Assembly (NCBI RefSeq): GCF_032248455.1
Contig: NZ_JAVTTP010000001.1
Span: 3,880,001-3,944,000, forward strand
Reading direction: 5' to 3'
Length of the DNA stretch: 64,000 bases
Source: Pricia mediterranea
GTDB taxonomy: Bacteria; Bacteroidota; Bacteroidia; Flavobacteriales; Flavobacteriaceae
Under the pieces are notes generated by a model that worked only from the letters and a program-made list of their open reading frames with translations, did no database searches and was not told the DNA's origin. Shown one piece after another: positions 26,820 through 35,324 of the stretch. Every line of letters starts with the position of its first letter. Within the stretch, counting starts at the first letter, position 1. The position numbers were made by a program, and so were the translations under genes.

Positions 26820-27797
26820 TTATGTGTGAAGCTTGTTTTTCAACATAAAAATTTCATCCTGAAGGCTGTAGCCCAGTTTATCGCCGATCCTAAAGATTTT
26901 CATATCGATGGGGTCGCCATTTGCATCGCCCGGCCGGTTGAGCCAAAGTTTGCCATCTGAAAACTGGACCAAAATACCGGTTCTATTTTTTTTCAGGATT
27001 TGGCCTATAGTTCCGAAGTAATTGTCCTCTTTGTCAAATTCGACCTCCCAAAAAGTGATTTTTCGGTCCTTATAGTAACAGTAGGCCCCGGGAAAGGGCT
27101 CTGACACGGCGCGGATGAGCTTCTCGACCTCCGTGATTTTATGGTGGAACTCCAAGAGACCGTCCGAAGGCGTTCTCTTCCCCCGGTGGGTAGCCCCTTG
27201 TTCGTCTTGTGGGGTGAAGGTAATGGGTTCGTTATTGGTGATGGACTTATATATTTCGTGAAATCCGAGTCCCAATTGTGTGGCGACTTCACTATATAGA
27301 TCTTTGACGTAAGTTCTCGGGGGGATATCGAACTCCTTTTGAAAAATCAAGCTTCCCGTATCGACGCCGGTATCGATTTTGAAAAAGCTGACAGCAGACG
27401 ACCTTAAGTCTTCGAGGATAGTCCAGGGTAGGGGCGCGCGACCCCGGCCATACGGTAACTTAGATGGATGGGTACCCACTACAAATTCGGAAAAGCAATT
27501 TATAAATTCCGCCTTGAAAATTTGGCTCCATCCTAGGGTAAAAAGATAATCGGGACCGAGACTTTGTAAGGCTTGAACGGTCTCATCGGAATTTACGTTA
27601 ATAGTATCCACCACATTAATTCCGTGGGTATCGCAAAAATCGTGAAGATCATAATAATCGGATACGTTCTTACTGCGGCCACTGGGAAGCGTAATCAAGG
27701 TATGGATGTCACACCCTTGTTCGACCAAATAATTTAAACACTCGAACGATTCAAGGTTAGATCCGATACAACAGATTTTATATTCGGTCTTGCTCAT
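26820..27797 (-). CDS. Formyltransferase-family protein (ArnA/methionyl-tRNA formyltransferase fold)
   Basis: 325 residues. N-terminal formyltransferase domain with GTHPSKLPYGRGRAPLPW (His110) and IDTGVDTGSL (Asp146), and a C-terminal OB-fold-like part with IRAVSEPFPGAYCYYKDRK. The usual catalytic triad is Asn-His-Asp (Asn two residues before His). Here the Asn position is Gly108. So catalysis may differ or another residue may replace the Asn. It could transfer a formyl group from 10-formyl-THF onto an amino sugar nucleotide; a true tRNA formyltransferase is unlikely given the location. Start ATG is 19 bp after the HAD gene. Confidence 0.75.
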   Translation of the reverse strand: MSKTEYKICCIGSNLESFECLNYLVEQGCDIHTLITLPSGRSKNVSDYYDLHDFCDTHGINVVDTINVNSDETVQALQSLGPDYLFTLGWSQIFKAEFINCFSEFVVGTHPSKLPYGRGRAPLPWTILEDLRSSAVSFFKIDTGVDTGSLIFQKEFDIPPRTYVKDLYSEVATQLGLGFHEIYKSITNNEPITFTPQDEQGATHRGKRTPSDGLLEFHHKITEVEKLIRAVSEPFPGAYCYYKDRKITFWEVEFDKEDNYFGTIGQILKKNRTGILVQFSDGKLWLNRPGDANGDPIDMKIFRIGDKLGYSLQDEIFMLKNKLHT

Positions 27798-27816
27798 GAT
27801 TTTCTAGTTAAGTAAT

Positions 27817-28485
27817 CTATCTTCCACTTTCTACAATGTTAACTTCTTGAAAGGAAGTCACAAAATTTTGGGGCATGTGCGTTTCGTCGAAATATCGATG
27901 TCCGTCAAAATGCATATTGAGTCCGTTATCGACCAAGCCCAAGGTCTTCCATCCGAGTTTGTTGGGGGCGATAAAATCCTTTCGCAGGTTATCGGCCATA
28001 TAAAGATAGGTATGATCGGGAAACTCTTCCATAATAATCCTATAATTTCTTTCATCCGGTTTTTCCGAACCCACCTCTTCCGATATAACAATCTTATCGA
28101 TACGATCGGTGATGCCCAATGCCTTTAACTTGGCCCGTTGGGTGGTTTTTCTGCCATCGGTAATAATTCCGATTTTTCCTTTTTTATCTTTAATGCTAGC
28201 CATGGTTTTGCACACGCCATCAAAAAGATGCAGGTTGGGCGTGTGGTTGCGATAGGTGTGCAGCAAATCCGATTTATTTGCGGGATATGTTGTGGAAACA
28301 TACTCAAAAACGTCCTGCTTACTTCGAAAAAGGGAATACATACGGGCAAAAAGGGATGGCCACTGCTTGGGATCGACACTTTTGGCAATTTCAGCATAAG
28401 CGGACCGTAAATATTCCATTTCGTTGTAGAGGGTATCGTCAAGATCAAAGACGATAACGGTTCGCGCATCAACCTGTATATCCAT
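27817..28485 (-). CDS. HAD family hydrolase
   Basis: 222 residues. HAD motif I VFDLDDTLYNE with Asp14 and Asp16, motif II/III GIITDGRKTTQRAK and SEEVGSEKPDERNY, motif IV MADNLRKDF. Cap helix of C1 type. Overlaps the ATP-grasp gene by 17 bp, so the two are translationally coupled. HAD enzymes of this kind are phosphatases; here it probably removes a phosphate from a product of the ATP-grasp step or from a sugar phosphate. Substrate unknown. Confidence 0.85.
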   Translation of the reverse strand: MDIQVDARTVIVFDLDDTLYNEMEYLRSAYAEIAKSVDPKQWPSLFARMYSLFRSKQDVFEYVSTTYPANKSDLLHTYRNHTPNLHLFDGVCKTMASIKDKKGKIGIITDGRKTTQRAKLKALGITDRIDKIVISEEVGSEKPDERNYRIIMEEFPDHTYLYMADNLRKDFIAPNKLGWKTLGLVDNGLNMHFDGHRYFDETHMPQNFVTSFQEVNIVESGR

Positions 28486-29437
28486 GTACCAAAATTTCGT
28501 CGTCGTAACGTATCATGAGCAAATTACGTTCCCAGCAATCAAATTGTTCCTCGATGGTTTCCTCCAGAAAATGCTCTTGGATGACCCATTTCACATAATT
28601 GGCGCCGGACAGGTAGGAGAGGGGAAACCCGCCCCCGAATCTGGGATTGATTTCGATGCCGTAGATTTTATCCTCGGCCTTGTGTTTAAAAAACTGTGAG
28701 GTCAAACAGCCGACCGCACCTTCGATATGGCTCAAGCGCTCCTTTATATAGGGTATCAAAACATTATCTACGGTCAAGGCCTTGTACACTTCGCCGTCAC
28801 GGACTTCCAGGCGTTTTCGGGGTACGATACATTTCAGGTTATGGTCCTTGCCATAATAGAGGTCACAGGTATATTCGTCGTAGTGCTTATGATCGAGATA
28901 TTCGAGAAACATCAGCTTATCGTTATCGAAATGATAGTCCGTCAGGTCTTCTTCTTCTTCTATCAGATAGGTATCGATACTACGGCTTCCGTCTATCGGT
29001 TTTATAAACAACGGCAACTGATAGTTATCTCGGGAGTATTCATGGGCCACGGCAACCTTGTTCGCTTCGAAGAATCGGTGAATTTCCCTTTTATTCCTAC
29101 ATTTTTCGACGAAGGCTTCCGAGGCAATAACCGCTTTTATTCCGTTTTCCGCAAAAAGATCCCCGTTGATGGCCATGGGGAGCAATTCGGCATCGATGGT
29201 GGGCACTACCAGTTGAATATCATGTTCCCTGCATTGCCGTATCATCGACTCGGGATAATCGGGATCCGAGACCATCGGCACCTTAAAATGACCATCGGCC
29301 ACTTGACAGGCCCCTGAAAGTTGGGGATTGGCGTCTGAAGCGTAAACCTTAGCCTTAGGATAGACCTTTTTAAGTTCTTTTTGAAAGGCCCGGACCAACG
29401 ACACACGTCTTCCCGCAGAAGAGATTAGAATATTCAT
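28469..29437 (-). CDS. ATP-grasp domain protein (carbamoyl-phosphate-synthase-like ligase)
   Basis: 322 residues. N-terminal Rossmann-like ILISSAGRRVSLVRAFQKEL, central LPLFIKPIDGSRSIDTY and metal-binding YGIEINPRFGGGFPLSYLSGANY, which is a good ATP-grasp signature. Such enzymes join a carboxylate to an amine with ATP. It overlaps the GT2 gene by 4 bp (ATGA) and the HAD gene by 17 bp. Inferred role: activation of an amino acid or similar carboxylate for attachment to a sugar; in other polysaccharide loci this family is found beside HAD and PglC-like genes. Confidence 0.83.
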   Translation of the reverse strand: MNILISSAGRRVSLVRAFQKELKKVYPKAKVYASDANPQLSGACQVADGHFKVPMVSDPDYPESMIRQCREHDIQLVVPTIDAELLPMAINGDLFAENGIKAVIASEAFVEKCRNKREIHRFFEANKVAVAHEYSRDNYQLPLFIKPIDGSRSIDTYLIEEEEDLTDYHFDNDKLMFLEYLDHKHYDEYTCDLYYGKDHNLKCIVPRKRLEVRDGEVYKALTVDNVLIPYIKERLSHIEGAVGCLTSQFFKHKAEDKIYGIEINPRFGGGFPLSYLSGANYVKWVIQEHFLEETIEEQFDCWERNLLMIRYDDEILVHGYTG

Positions 29438-30453
29438 CGTACGAAGGTATAAAATGTACGGAACATCTTGATGAATGGATCGATTAAGGGTTTTCGATTG
29501 AAGATGAAGACCAAGAACGAATACGCCGCACCGTGGTAATCCTCACCTAAAAATTTCTTTAAGGGATAGGCGTCTATTTTTTCAAATCCGTCCAACATTT
29601 CCGGGATTTCCTTTACGGAGATATCCGATTTCATCAAGCGAACCATCAAGAAAAACACAAAAGATTGTTGTCTGGTCTTCAATCGTTTGATGCACCTCTC
29701 GGCATCGGGATGGTTTTTGGGGACACTTTTGATCAGCCCGTCATAGGCATGGGCCGCATTGGCGTTGTCATAAATGACTTTTTTATAGTGTTCGGGACTT
29801 TTGTTCCGCATAGCGGATGTGGGCAAGATCCGATAGCGGTGTACATCGAGTTCGACATGCGCCATTCTTTGGGCTACGCAAAATAGCTCCGAAGTTAGAA
29901 TGGCATCTTCCATCCAGCGACCTTCGATAAAGCGAATGCCCGTGTTCCGCATAAACTCCGTTCGGATAATAAACCACCAGATTTCGTTCTTGTGTTTTCG
30001 GTCGGCAATGTACGAAATACCATCTTTGACCTCCAGCGCTTTGATGGGCTCGTCGAGGTTCTCCGAGAACGGGTAATGCGTATCTACTACCGGTTTACTT
30101 TGAAAAGTAAGGATGTCGAGACGGGTATCCTCCATCAACGCCAACAAAATGGGCAAGGTATTTTCGGCCAAGTAGTCGTCGGGATCTAAGAAATAAAGAT
30201 ATTTTCCTTTAGCGATGTCGTAGCCGGAATTCCGGGCCGCCCCGACCCCGGCATTTTTCTTATCGATAACAATAACGTTCTCGTGCTGTCGCGCATAACC
30301 ATTGGCAATGTTCAGGGTATCGTCTTTAGATTCGTCATTAACTACAATGATCTCAAAATCGGAAGCCTCCAGATTTTGGCGCAACAGGCTGTCAAGGCAC
30401 TCCTCGAGATAGAGTTCCATATTATAGCAAGGAATGACAATACTGAGTTGCAT
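29434..30453 (-). CDS. Glycosyltransferase family 2
   Basis: 339 residues. GT-A fold with LSIVIPCYNMELYLEECL at the start and the metal-binding YFLDPDDYL (Asp90 to Asp93). The C-terminal part has a basic, partly hydrophobic end. It starts 4 bp after the phosphoglycosyl transferase stop and overlaps the ATP-grasp gene. It probably adds the second sugar to the lipid-linked repeat unit. Confidence 0.92.
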   Translation of the reverse strand: MQLSIVIPCYNMELYLEECLDSLLRQNLEASDFEIIVVNDESKDDTLNIANGYARQHENVIVIDKKNAGVGAARNSGYDIAKGKYLYFLDPDDYLAENTLPILLALMEDTRLDILTFQSKPVVDTHYPFSENLDEPIKALEVKDGISYIADRKHKNEIWWFIIRTEFMRNTGIRFIEGRWMEDAILTSELFCVAQRMAHVELDVHRYRILPTSAMRNKSPEHYKKVIYDNANAAHAYDGLIKSVPKNHPDAERCIKRLKTRQQSFVFFLMVRLMKSDISVKEIPEMLDGFEKIDAYPLKKFLGEDYHGAAYSFLVFIFNRKPLIDPFIKMFRTFYTFVR

Positions 30454-30457
30454 AGCT

Positions 30458-31060
30458 TTAATTTCCTGTAAAGGCTTCCATAGTTGCGCTAGTTTCCGAA
30501 GAGATCCCGTCGCGCTTGATCACCTTCAAAAAGGTAAGCCATAGGATCTTCAGGTCTAAAAGAAACGAGATATTCTCGACATACCAGACATCGAGTTCGA
30601 ACCTGCGCGGCCAGGGTACGGTATTTCTTCCGTTTACCTGGGCCCATCCCGTAATGCCCGGCCGCACATTGTGCCGTTTGCGCTGTTCTTCATTATACAG
30701 CGGCAAATATTGGATTAAAAGCGGTCTGGGACCTATTAAGCTCATATCACCTTTGAGCACGTTGAACAATTGGGGAATTTCATCCAAGGAAGTCTTTCTA
30801 ACAAACCGACCGACTTTGGTAATCCGTTCGCTATCGGGCAACAGCTTCCCGTCCGGCCCTTTTTTATCGTTCATCGACTTGAACTTGTATATCTTAAAGA
30901 TCTTGGCGTTTTTACCGGGCCGTCTTTGAATAAAAAAAGCATCGCCTTTGTTCGCTATGGTCAGAAGAATGAAAGTGATGATCAAAATCGGACTGCAGAT
31001 GACCAAGATGACGAACGAAAGCAGTATGTCCAGTACTCTTTTAAAGAAGTGTCGATACAT
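30458..31060 (-). CDS. Monotopic phosphoglycosyl transferase (PglC/WcaJ C-terminal family)
   Basis: 200 residues, the small PglC size rather than the large WcaJ form. One reentrant hydrophobic helix at about 8-33, [19 protein letters not shown], the catalytic Asp93-Glu94 in [14 protein letters not shown], and the signature [10 protein letters not shown] plus [18 protein letters not shown]. It moves a phosphosugar from a UDP-sugar to undecaprenyl phosphate, starting the repeat unit at the inner membrane. It leads the operon that continues with GT2, ATP-grasp and HAD. No separate leader ORF in the 191 bp before it. Confidence 0.93.
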   Translation of the reverse strand: MYRHFFKRVLDILLSFVILVICSPILIITFILLTIANKGDAFFIQRRPGKNAKIFKIYKFKSMNDKKGPDGKLLPDSERITKVGRFVRKTSLDEIPQLFNVLKGDMSLIGPRPLLIQYLPLYNEEQRKRHNVRPGITGWAQVNGRNTVPWPRRFELDVWYVENISFLLDLKILWLTFLKVIKRDGISSETSATMEAFTGN

Positions 31061-31251
31061 TATTATTAAGTGTTCAAATAGAGGCCGAAAGTAAGTATAA
31101 TAATTTTTGTGGGTAGCTTAGTATAGACCAATTACAGCAATAATGGATATAATTTCAATAGTGGGGGAGAGAAACGTACAAAAGAAGCCATACTGTTGCG
31201 TTTAGAAATGACTTATCTGTATTTTTATTGGACATTCAATGTCGATACGTT

Positions 31252-32406
31252 TCAACTTTCGATTTCCAAAGCCTTGTATTCTTCAAGTTTGGCCTGCCAA
31301 ACCAGTTTTTGGTCGTATTTTTCAGCAATCAATTGGCGAGAGGCTACATCAAAACCTTCGTATTTGGTTGGATTTTTTAAGGTAAGGGCCATGGCCTTGA
31401 TGAGCGCATCGCAGTCCTTGACCGGAATGATGGTGCCATTGTAGCCCTCTTGAACGATTTCGTTCGAACCGTTGATGTCGGTCACTATGCTGAACTTGCC
31501 CATAGCTCCGGCCTGGAGTACTACGTTCGGAAAACCTTCCCTGTAGCTGGGAAAGACGAAGATGTTCGCAATCGCTAAATACGGTCGCACGTCCAACTGC
31601 CAGCCCACGGAGATTATTCGAGGGTTATGCTCTATATCGTTCTCTATGTGTTCCGGTAGCGGGTCGAGTTCTTTTTCGTATCCCCCGACCAACAGTAATT
31701 TTATATCGTCATGGTTTTTGCTGATTTCATTGAAAGCGGTCACCAGTTCTACGATACCCTTGTCGAAAACTAGCCGACCGACAAAGCAAAAGACAAAATC
31801 GGAATTTTCGATATTAAGCTCCTTTCGGATATTTGCACGATGTTCCTTGTCGAAAAGTTGCGGATCGAAATAGGAAAGGTCGACGCCGTTGACATTTCCG
31901 TTGGCGATTACCTTGAGCGGTTTCTTGGTAATTCCGTAGCGGATGAGGTCTTTTCTGACCCCTTCCCCTTCCGGATAAACCTTCGTGGCGCAGAAGCAAA
32001 TGACCTTATCAAAGAAAATGAGCAATTTTTTCATTGCTCCCTTATGGGTTGGAAAGATAAGTCCGGTAAACGTATGGATCCTATGGGGCACTCCGGCGGC
32101 GTAGGCGGCCATCATGCTGAGCAGGCCCGCCTTTGGTGTCAGCGAGTGTACGATGAAGGGTTTTTCCCTCTTAAAAAGTTGATAGAGACGGTAGAGCGAA
32201 ACGATATCTTCGCGAAGGTTTATCTTACGATTTATTCGGAGGGGAATCACCCGCACGCCCTCGGTTTTACGGATACGCTCGTGCTGATGGCCATCGGAAG
32301 ATATCCCGGTAACATCGTAATATTGACTCATAAACCGCAACTGGCCCTTTAGCAGTATGGCTAGCGACCCCGCCACGGCGGAGACTCTGAACAGTTTTTT
32401 TTTCAT
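31252..32406 (-). CDS. Glycosyltransferase family 4
   Basis: 384 residues from ATG 32406; an upstream ATG at 32421 would overlap the preceding gene by 11 bp. Relatives start MKKKLFRVS. GT-B fold: HSLTPKAGLLSMMAAYAAG and HRIHTFTGL in the N-terminal half, ENSDFVFCFVGRLVFDKGI and FPSYREGFPNVVLQAGAMG near the C-terminus, the EX7E-like loop expected for GT4. Probably makes a linkage in the repeat unit; donor unknown. Confidence 0.9.
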   Translation of the reverse strand: MKKKLFRVSAVAGSLAILLKGQLRFMSQYYDVTGISSDGHQHERIRKTEGVRVIPLRINRKINLREDIVSLYRLYQLFKREKPFIVHSLTPKAGLLSMMAAYAAGVPHRIHTFTGLIFPTHKGAMKKLLIFFDKVICFCATKVYPEGEGVRKDLIRYGITKKPLKVIANGNVNGVDLSYFDPQLFDKEHRANIRKELNIENSDFVFCFVGRLVFDKGIVELVTAFNEISKNHDDIKLLLVGGYEKELDPLPEHIENDIEHNPRIISVGWQLDVRPYLAIANIFVFPSYREGFPNVVLQAGAMGKFSIVTDINGSNEIVQEGYNGTIIPVKDCDALIKAMALTLKNPTKYEGFDVASRQLIAEKYDQKLVWQAKLEEYKALEIES

Positions 32407-32410
32407 AACC

Positions 32411-33181
32411 TTATTTAACACCTTTGGAAAACCGGGTATACAGGTAATACCATAGGGTAGGATGAGACCATATCATGCTTTTAGAGGTCATACTCTCTAT
32501 TTCACGAAGTTTATTTTTACGGAAATCATCTACTGCTAGCTTCATCAATTGTATCCCTTCCCCGATCTGTAGATAGGTATAAGTGGTAAAATTATCATTT
32601 TGATTTGGACTTATGGTTTTTTGAAACAGCACGCCCCCTGTATCGATACCTGCGTCAACGAGGTGTACCGTAACCCCACAGTTTTTTTTATCATTGTTTG
32701 CAAGAGCCCAATATCCACCGTGGACTCCCCTGTATTTCGGGGTAATACCAACGTGGGTATTCACAAATGTAGTATCGATACAGTTTAGCACCTTTTTAGA
32801 GATGATACGTGTGCCATTGACAATAATCAAATCAGGATTTTCTTTTTGTAGGAAAGCAATACATTCCTTGGAGTTGACAGAAGGTACGTTTATTATTTTG
32901 TCTGATGGAATTGCGCTGGAATCAAGATTGTATTGTGATTTAATTTCTTCAGTTCGATTTTTTGAGAATCTGTTCAAAATTTTGGGCACACTCAATTGAA
33001 ACAATATTTGTCCGAAAACCTTTACATACCCCAAGCGTTTAACTCTCCTTTTCAGAAATTTCTTTTTATTGCCTTTTCCTTCGACAACTACCTTCGATAT
33101 AGGAGTGGTATCTTTCAGTCCGTTGAACATAAAAGCAGAAGATTCTCCGCCGCCTGTAAGCATAATAATTTTTATACTCAT
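32411..33181 (-). CDS. Formyltransferase, sugar type
   Basis: 256 residues, a single formyltransferase domain. All three catalytic residues are present: Asn141 and His143 in FVNTHVGITPKYRGVH, and Asp180 in DAGIDTGG. It overlaps the deacetylase gene by 4 bp. Likely N-formylates an amino sugar nucleotide with 10-formyl-THF. This differs from the other formyltransferase of the locus (26820-27797), which lacks the Asn. The N-terminal LKRRVKRLGYVKVFGQIL stretch is unusual for a formyltransferase N-terminus. Confidence 0.85.
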   Translation of the reverse strand: MSIKIIMLTGGGESSAFMFNGLKDTTPISKVVVEGKGNKKKFLKRRVKRLGYVKVFGQILFQLSVPKILNRFSKNRTEEIKSQYNLDSSAIPSDKIINVPSVNSKECIAFLQKENPDLIIVNGTRIISKKVLNCIDTTFVNTHVGITPKYRGVHGGYWALANNDKKNCGVTVHLVDAGIDTGGVLFQKTISPNQNDNFTTYTYLQIGEGIQLMKLAVDDFRKNKLREIESMTSKSMIWSHPTLWYYLYTRFSKGVK

Positions 33182-34191
33182 TGTTTTTCTTTTAAGGCAT
33201 GGGATATTTCACCCATGGTAGCACTTTCAAAGCCGTACTTGGAATTAAGTTTATCATAATGGCCAAGTATTTTATTTAATATTTTGAAATTTTCTTCTTG
33301 ATGTCCCCCAAAATTATGAGGATGCCACCAGAGATGATACACTTTTTTATTTTTGGCGGCATAGGTCATTCCATTCAGAATTCTGTTCACACGCATTTTC
33401 TCGATCAGTCCCAATTTTTGGGAATAGGGCCTTAAAAATCGACTTGATGGTATATTGTACGGCACCGATTTCGCTATATCTTTCATGTTATAGCAATTAT
33501 GGCCGGATAAATTTATATAAGAGTCCAAGAGCCGGAAAGCACGCTTTAGCGGATTAGGAGTTTTGGCCATTAATCCGCTAGGGGACCATATTTTTTCATT
33601 GCCTCGATATGAGGTTATACCTAAGTCCCTTAAAATCTCCAAATATTCTTCATTAAACTGATTTCTTGGAAAAACCAAGCTTTTTATGGCAACGCCCTTG
33701 GTTTCCGCAATAGTTATGGCGGCAATCAAATCGTTCCTGAAGTTATCCTTGGTCTGTCCATCCTCAAGACAGTAATAGTGTGAAAAGGTATGGGTGGCAA
33801 TTTCCTGCGAAGGATATTTTTGCAACAATTTTATTAGGGATGGCGCAAAGTGGTACGGATCTGTTTCTTCGTTGTCACCAATAGTATCAAAATGTCTTAT
33901 ATACGGAGAAAGGCTTTGATTGGAATATTTCGGTATATCATTAGGACATGAAGTCTTAAGCTCTTTTTTATCGTCGGCAAATAAGAATCCAACTGTGGCA
34001 AAAGTGGCTTTCACCTGATAATTTTCAAAGGACTGTATCATTCTAGGCAATACCTCCCAAACCGCCTGGATGTGTTTCCCGTAATTTTCTAAAGTGAGGT
34101 GGTCCCTCATACCCCAGAAAAGCTCAAAATCAAGCGAAATGACAAATTTTCCCGAATCGTACATATTTTCTTTTTGTATCACAGTAAGCAT
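33178..34191 (-). CDS. Polysaccharide deacetylase family protein (NodB-like)
   Basis: 337 residues from ATG 34191, which lies 5 bp after the stop of the preceding GT4 gene; the longer form from 34236 would overlap that gene. NodB motif 1 ISLDFELFWG (Asp21) and motif 2 THTFSHYY (His134, His138) are seen, and GYRGNE-like SYRGNEKIWSPSG is motif 3. No signal peptide, so it may act on a cytoplasmic lipid-linked or nucleotide sugar. Overlaps the formyltransferase gene by ATGA, which fits a deacetylate-then-formylate sequence on the same sugar (inference). Confidence 0.82.
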   Translation of the reverse strand: MLTVIQKENMYDSGKFVISLDFELFWGMRDHLTLENYGKHIQAVWEVLPRMIQSFENYQVKATFATVGFLFADDKKELKTSCPNDIPKYSNQSLSPYIRHFDTIGDNEETDPYHFAPSLIKLLQKYPSQEIATHTFSHYYCLEDGQTKDNFRNDLIAAITIAETKGVAIKSLVFPRNQFNEEYLEILRDLGITSYRGNEKIWSPSGLMAKTPNPLKRAFRLLDSYINLSGHNCYNMKDIAKSVPYNIPSSRFLRPYSQKLGLIEKMRVNRILNGMTYAAKNKKVYHLWWHPHNFGGHQEENFKILNKILGHYDKLNSKYGFESATMGEISHALKEKQ

Positions 34192-34195
34192 GATT

Positions 34196-35293
34196 TTAAT
34201 CGAGACAGGAGACCAATAGGTTCTCGTATTGATCAAGCACTGTTTGCGATCCGAATTTTGACAGAACGGAACGGCTTACTTCATTTCGTTTCCAGTGGTG
34301 GTCCGCCTGTAATAGGGTGAGATATTCCTGTTCGTCGGCCACCAAGAACCCGTTGGTACCGTGTTCGATGATTTCCTTGGTTCCGCCCGGCACGTCGAAG
34401 GCCAATGCTGGAGTACCCACGGCGCAGCTTTCCAGCACGGCGTTCGGAAAGCCTTCCGAATATGATCCCTGTAAAAACAGGTCATTTTGGATGAGGTAGT
34501 CGTTGACCTTGTCGGTATGGGGGATATGGGTAATCTTGTCGTTCAACCGTAGATTGTCTATTTGATTCAATATATTTTCCTTTTCTGGCCCGTCGCCAAT
34601 AATGGTATAATGAAAATCCCGGTCCAGTTGCGCCAAAATGTTCAAGATACGGGCATGGCCCTTGATGGGGTCGAGTCGGCCTACCGTAACCAGATTATGG
34701 GTTTGGTCGATAACATCCGGTGCATCGATCTCTCCGGTATCCCTCACGGGATTCCCGATAATCGTTATTTTTTCGTCGGGAATGCCATAGCGTTTTTGAA
34801 AATTATGGGCCATGTCTCTTGATTGACAGAGTACCGAATGGGCTTGGGCAAAGCATTTTTTAGCTTGCCAACTTCCCTCTTCCTCTGATCCGACACTGGC
34901 AGGCCGAATAATAAAACGGATAGAAGGTAGCAGAACGGCCATTACGCCAGCGACCATGTTCAGGTGTCCAATAGAACTTAACACGATATCGGGTCTTTTA
35001 TTGCGCAAGAACCTATAAATACCGGGAACGGCATGCAAAACCCTGTTTTTGTCCAAATAAGTGACAGGAATTTTATCGACTTGGTAAGTAGTCTGCTCAG
35101 ATTTGCCCATGACCAACAGCTCCGTAGCGAATTTATCGGGATTCAGATGTTGGGAAACAAAGGCAAACACCCGTTCGGCACCTCCGGTCCCAAGATTGGG
35201 AATCATAAAAACTACCTTGACTTTCTTTCTGTTGATTCGATAATGTATTATGCTCCTTTGCATTTTCAATTTTAGGGCTTTTAATATTTTCAT
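34196..35293 (-). CDS. Glycosyltransferase family 4
   Basis: 365 residues, GT-B type. VVFMIPNLGTGGAERVFAFVS near residue 27 is the N-terminal glycine loop, LVTVGRLDPIKGHARIL and SYSEGFPNAVLESCAVG mark the C-terminal donor domain. Located 32 bp before the next gene and 4 bp upstream of the deacetylase. Donor and acceptor unknown. Confidence 0.92.
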   Translation of the reverse strand: MKILKALKLKMQRSIIHYRINRKKVKVVFMIPNLGTGGAERVFAFVSQHLNPDKFATELLVMGKSEQTTYQVDKIPVTYLDKNRVLHAVPGIYRFLRNKRPDIVLSSIGHLNMVAGVMAVLLPSIRFIIRPASVGSEEEGSWQAKKCFAQAHSVLCQSRDMAHNFQKRYGIPDEKITIIGNPVRDTGEIDAPDVIDQTHNLVTVGRLDPIKGHARILNILAQLDRDFHYTIIGDGPEKENILNQIDNLRLNDKITHIPHTDKVNDYLIQNDLFLQGSYSEGFPNAVLESCAVGTPALAFDVPGGTKEIIEHGTNGFLVADEQEYLTLLQADHHWKRNEVSRSVLSKFGSQTVLDQYENLLVSCLD

Positions 35294-35324
35294 TCCATTT
35301 AATCGAAATTAATTAACTGCTACT

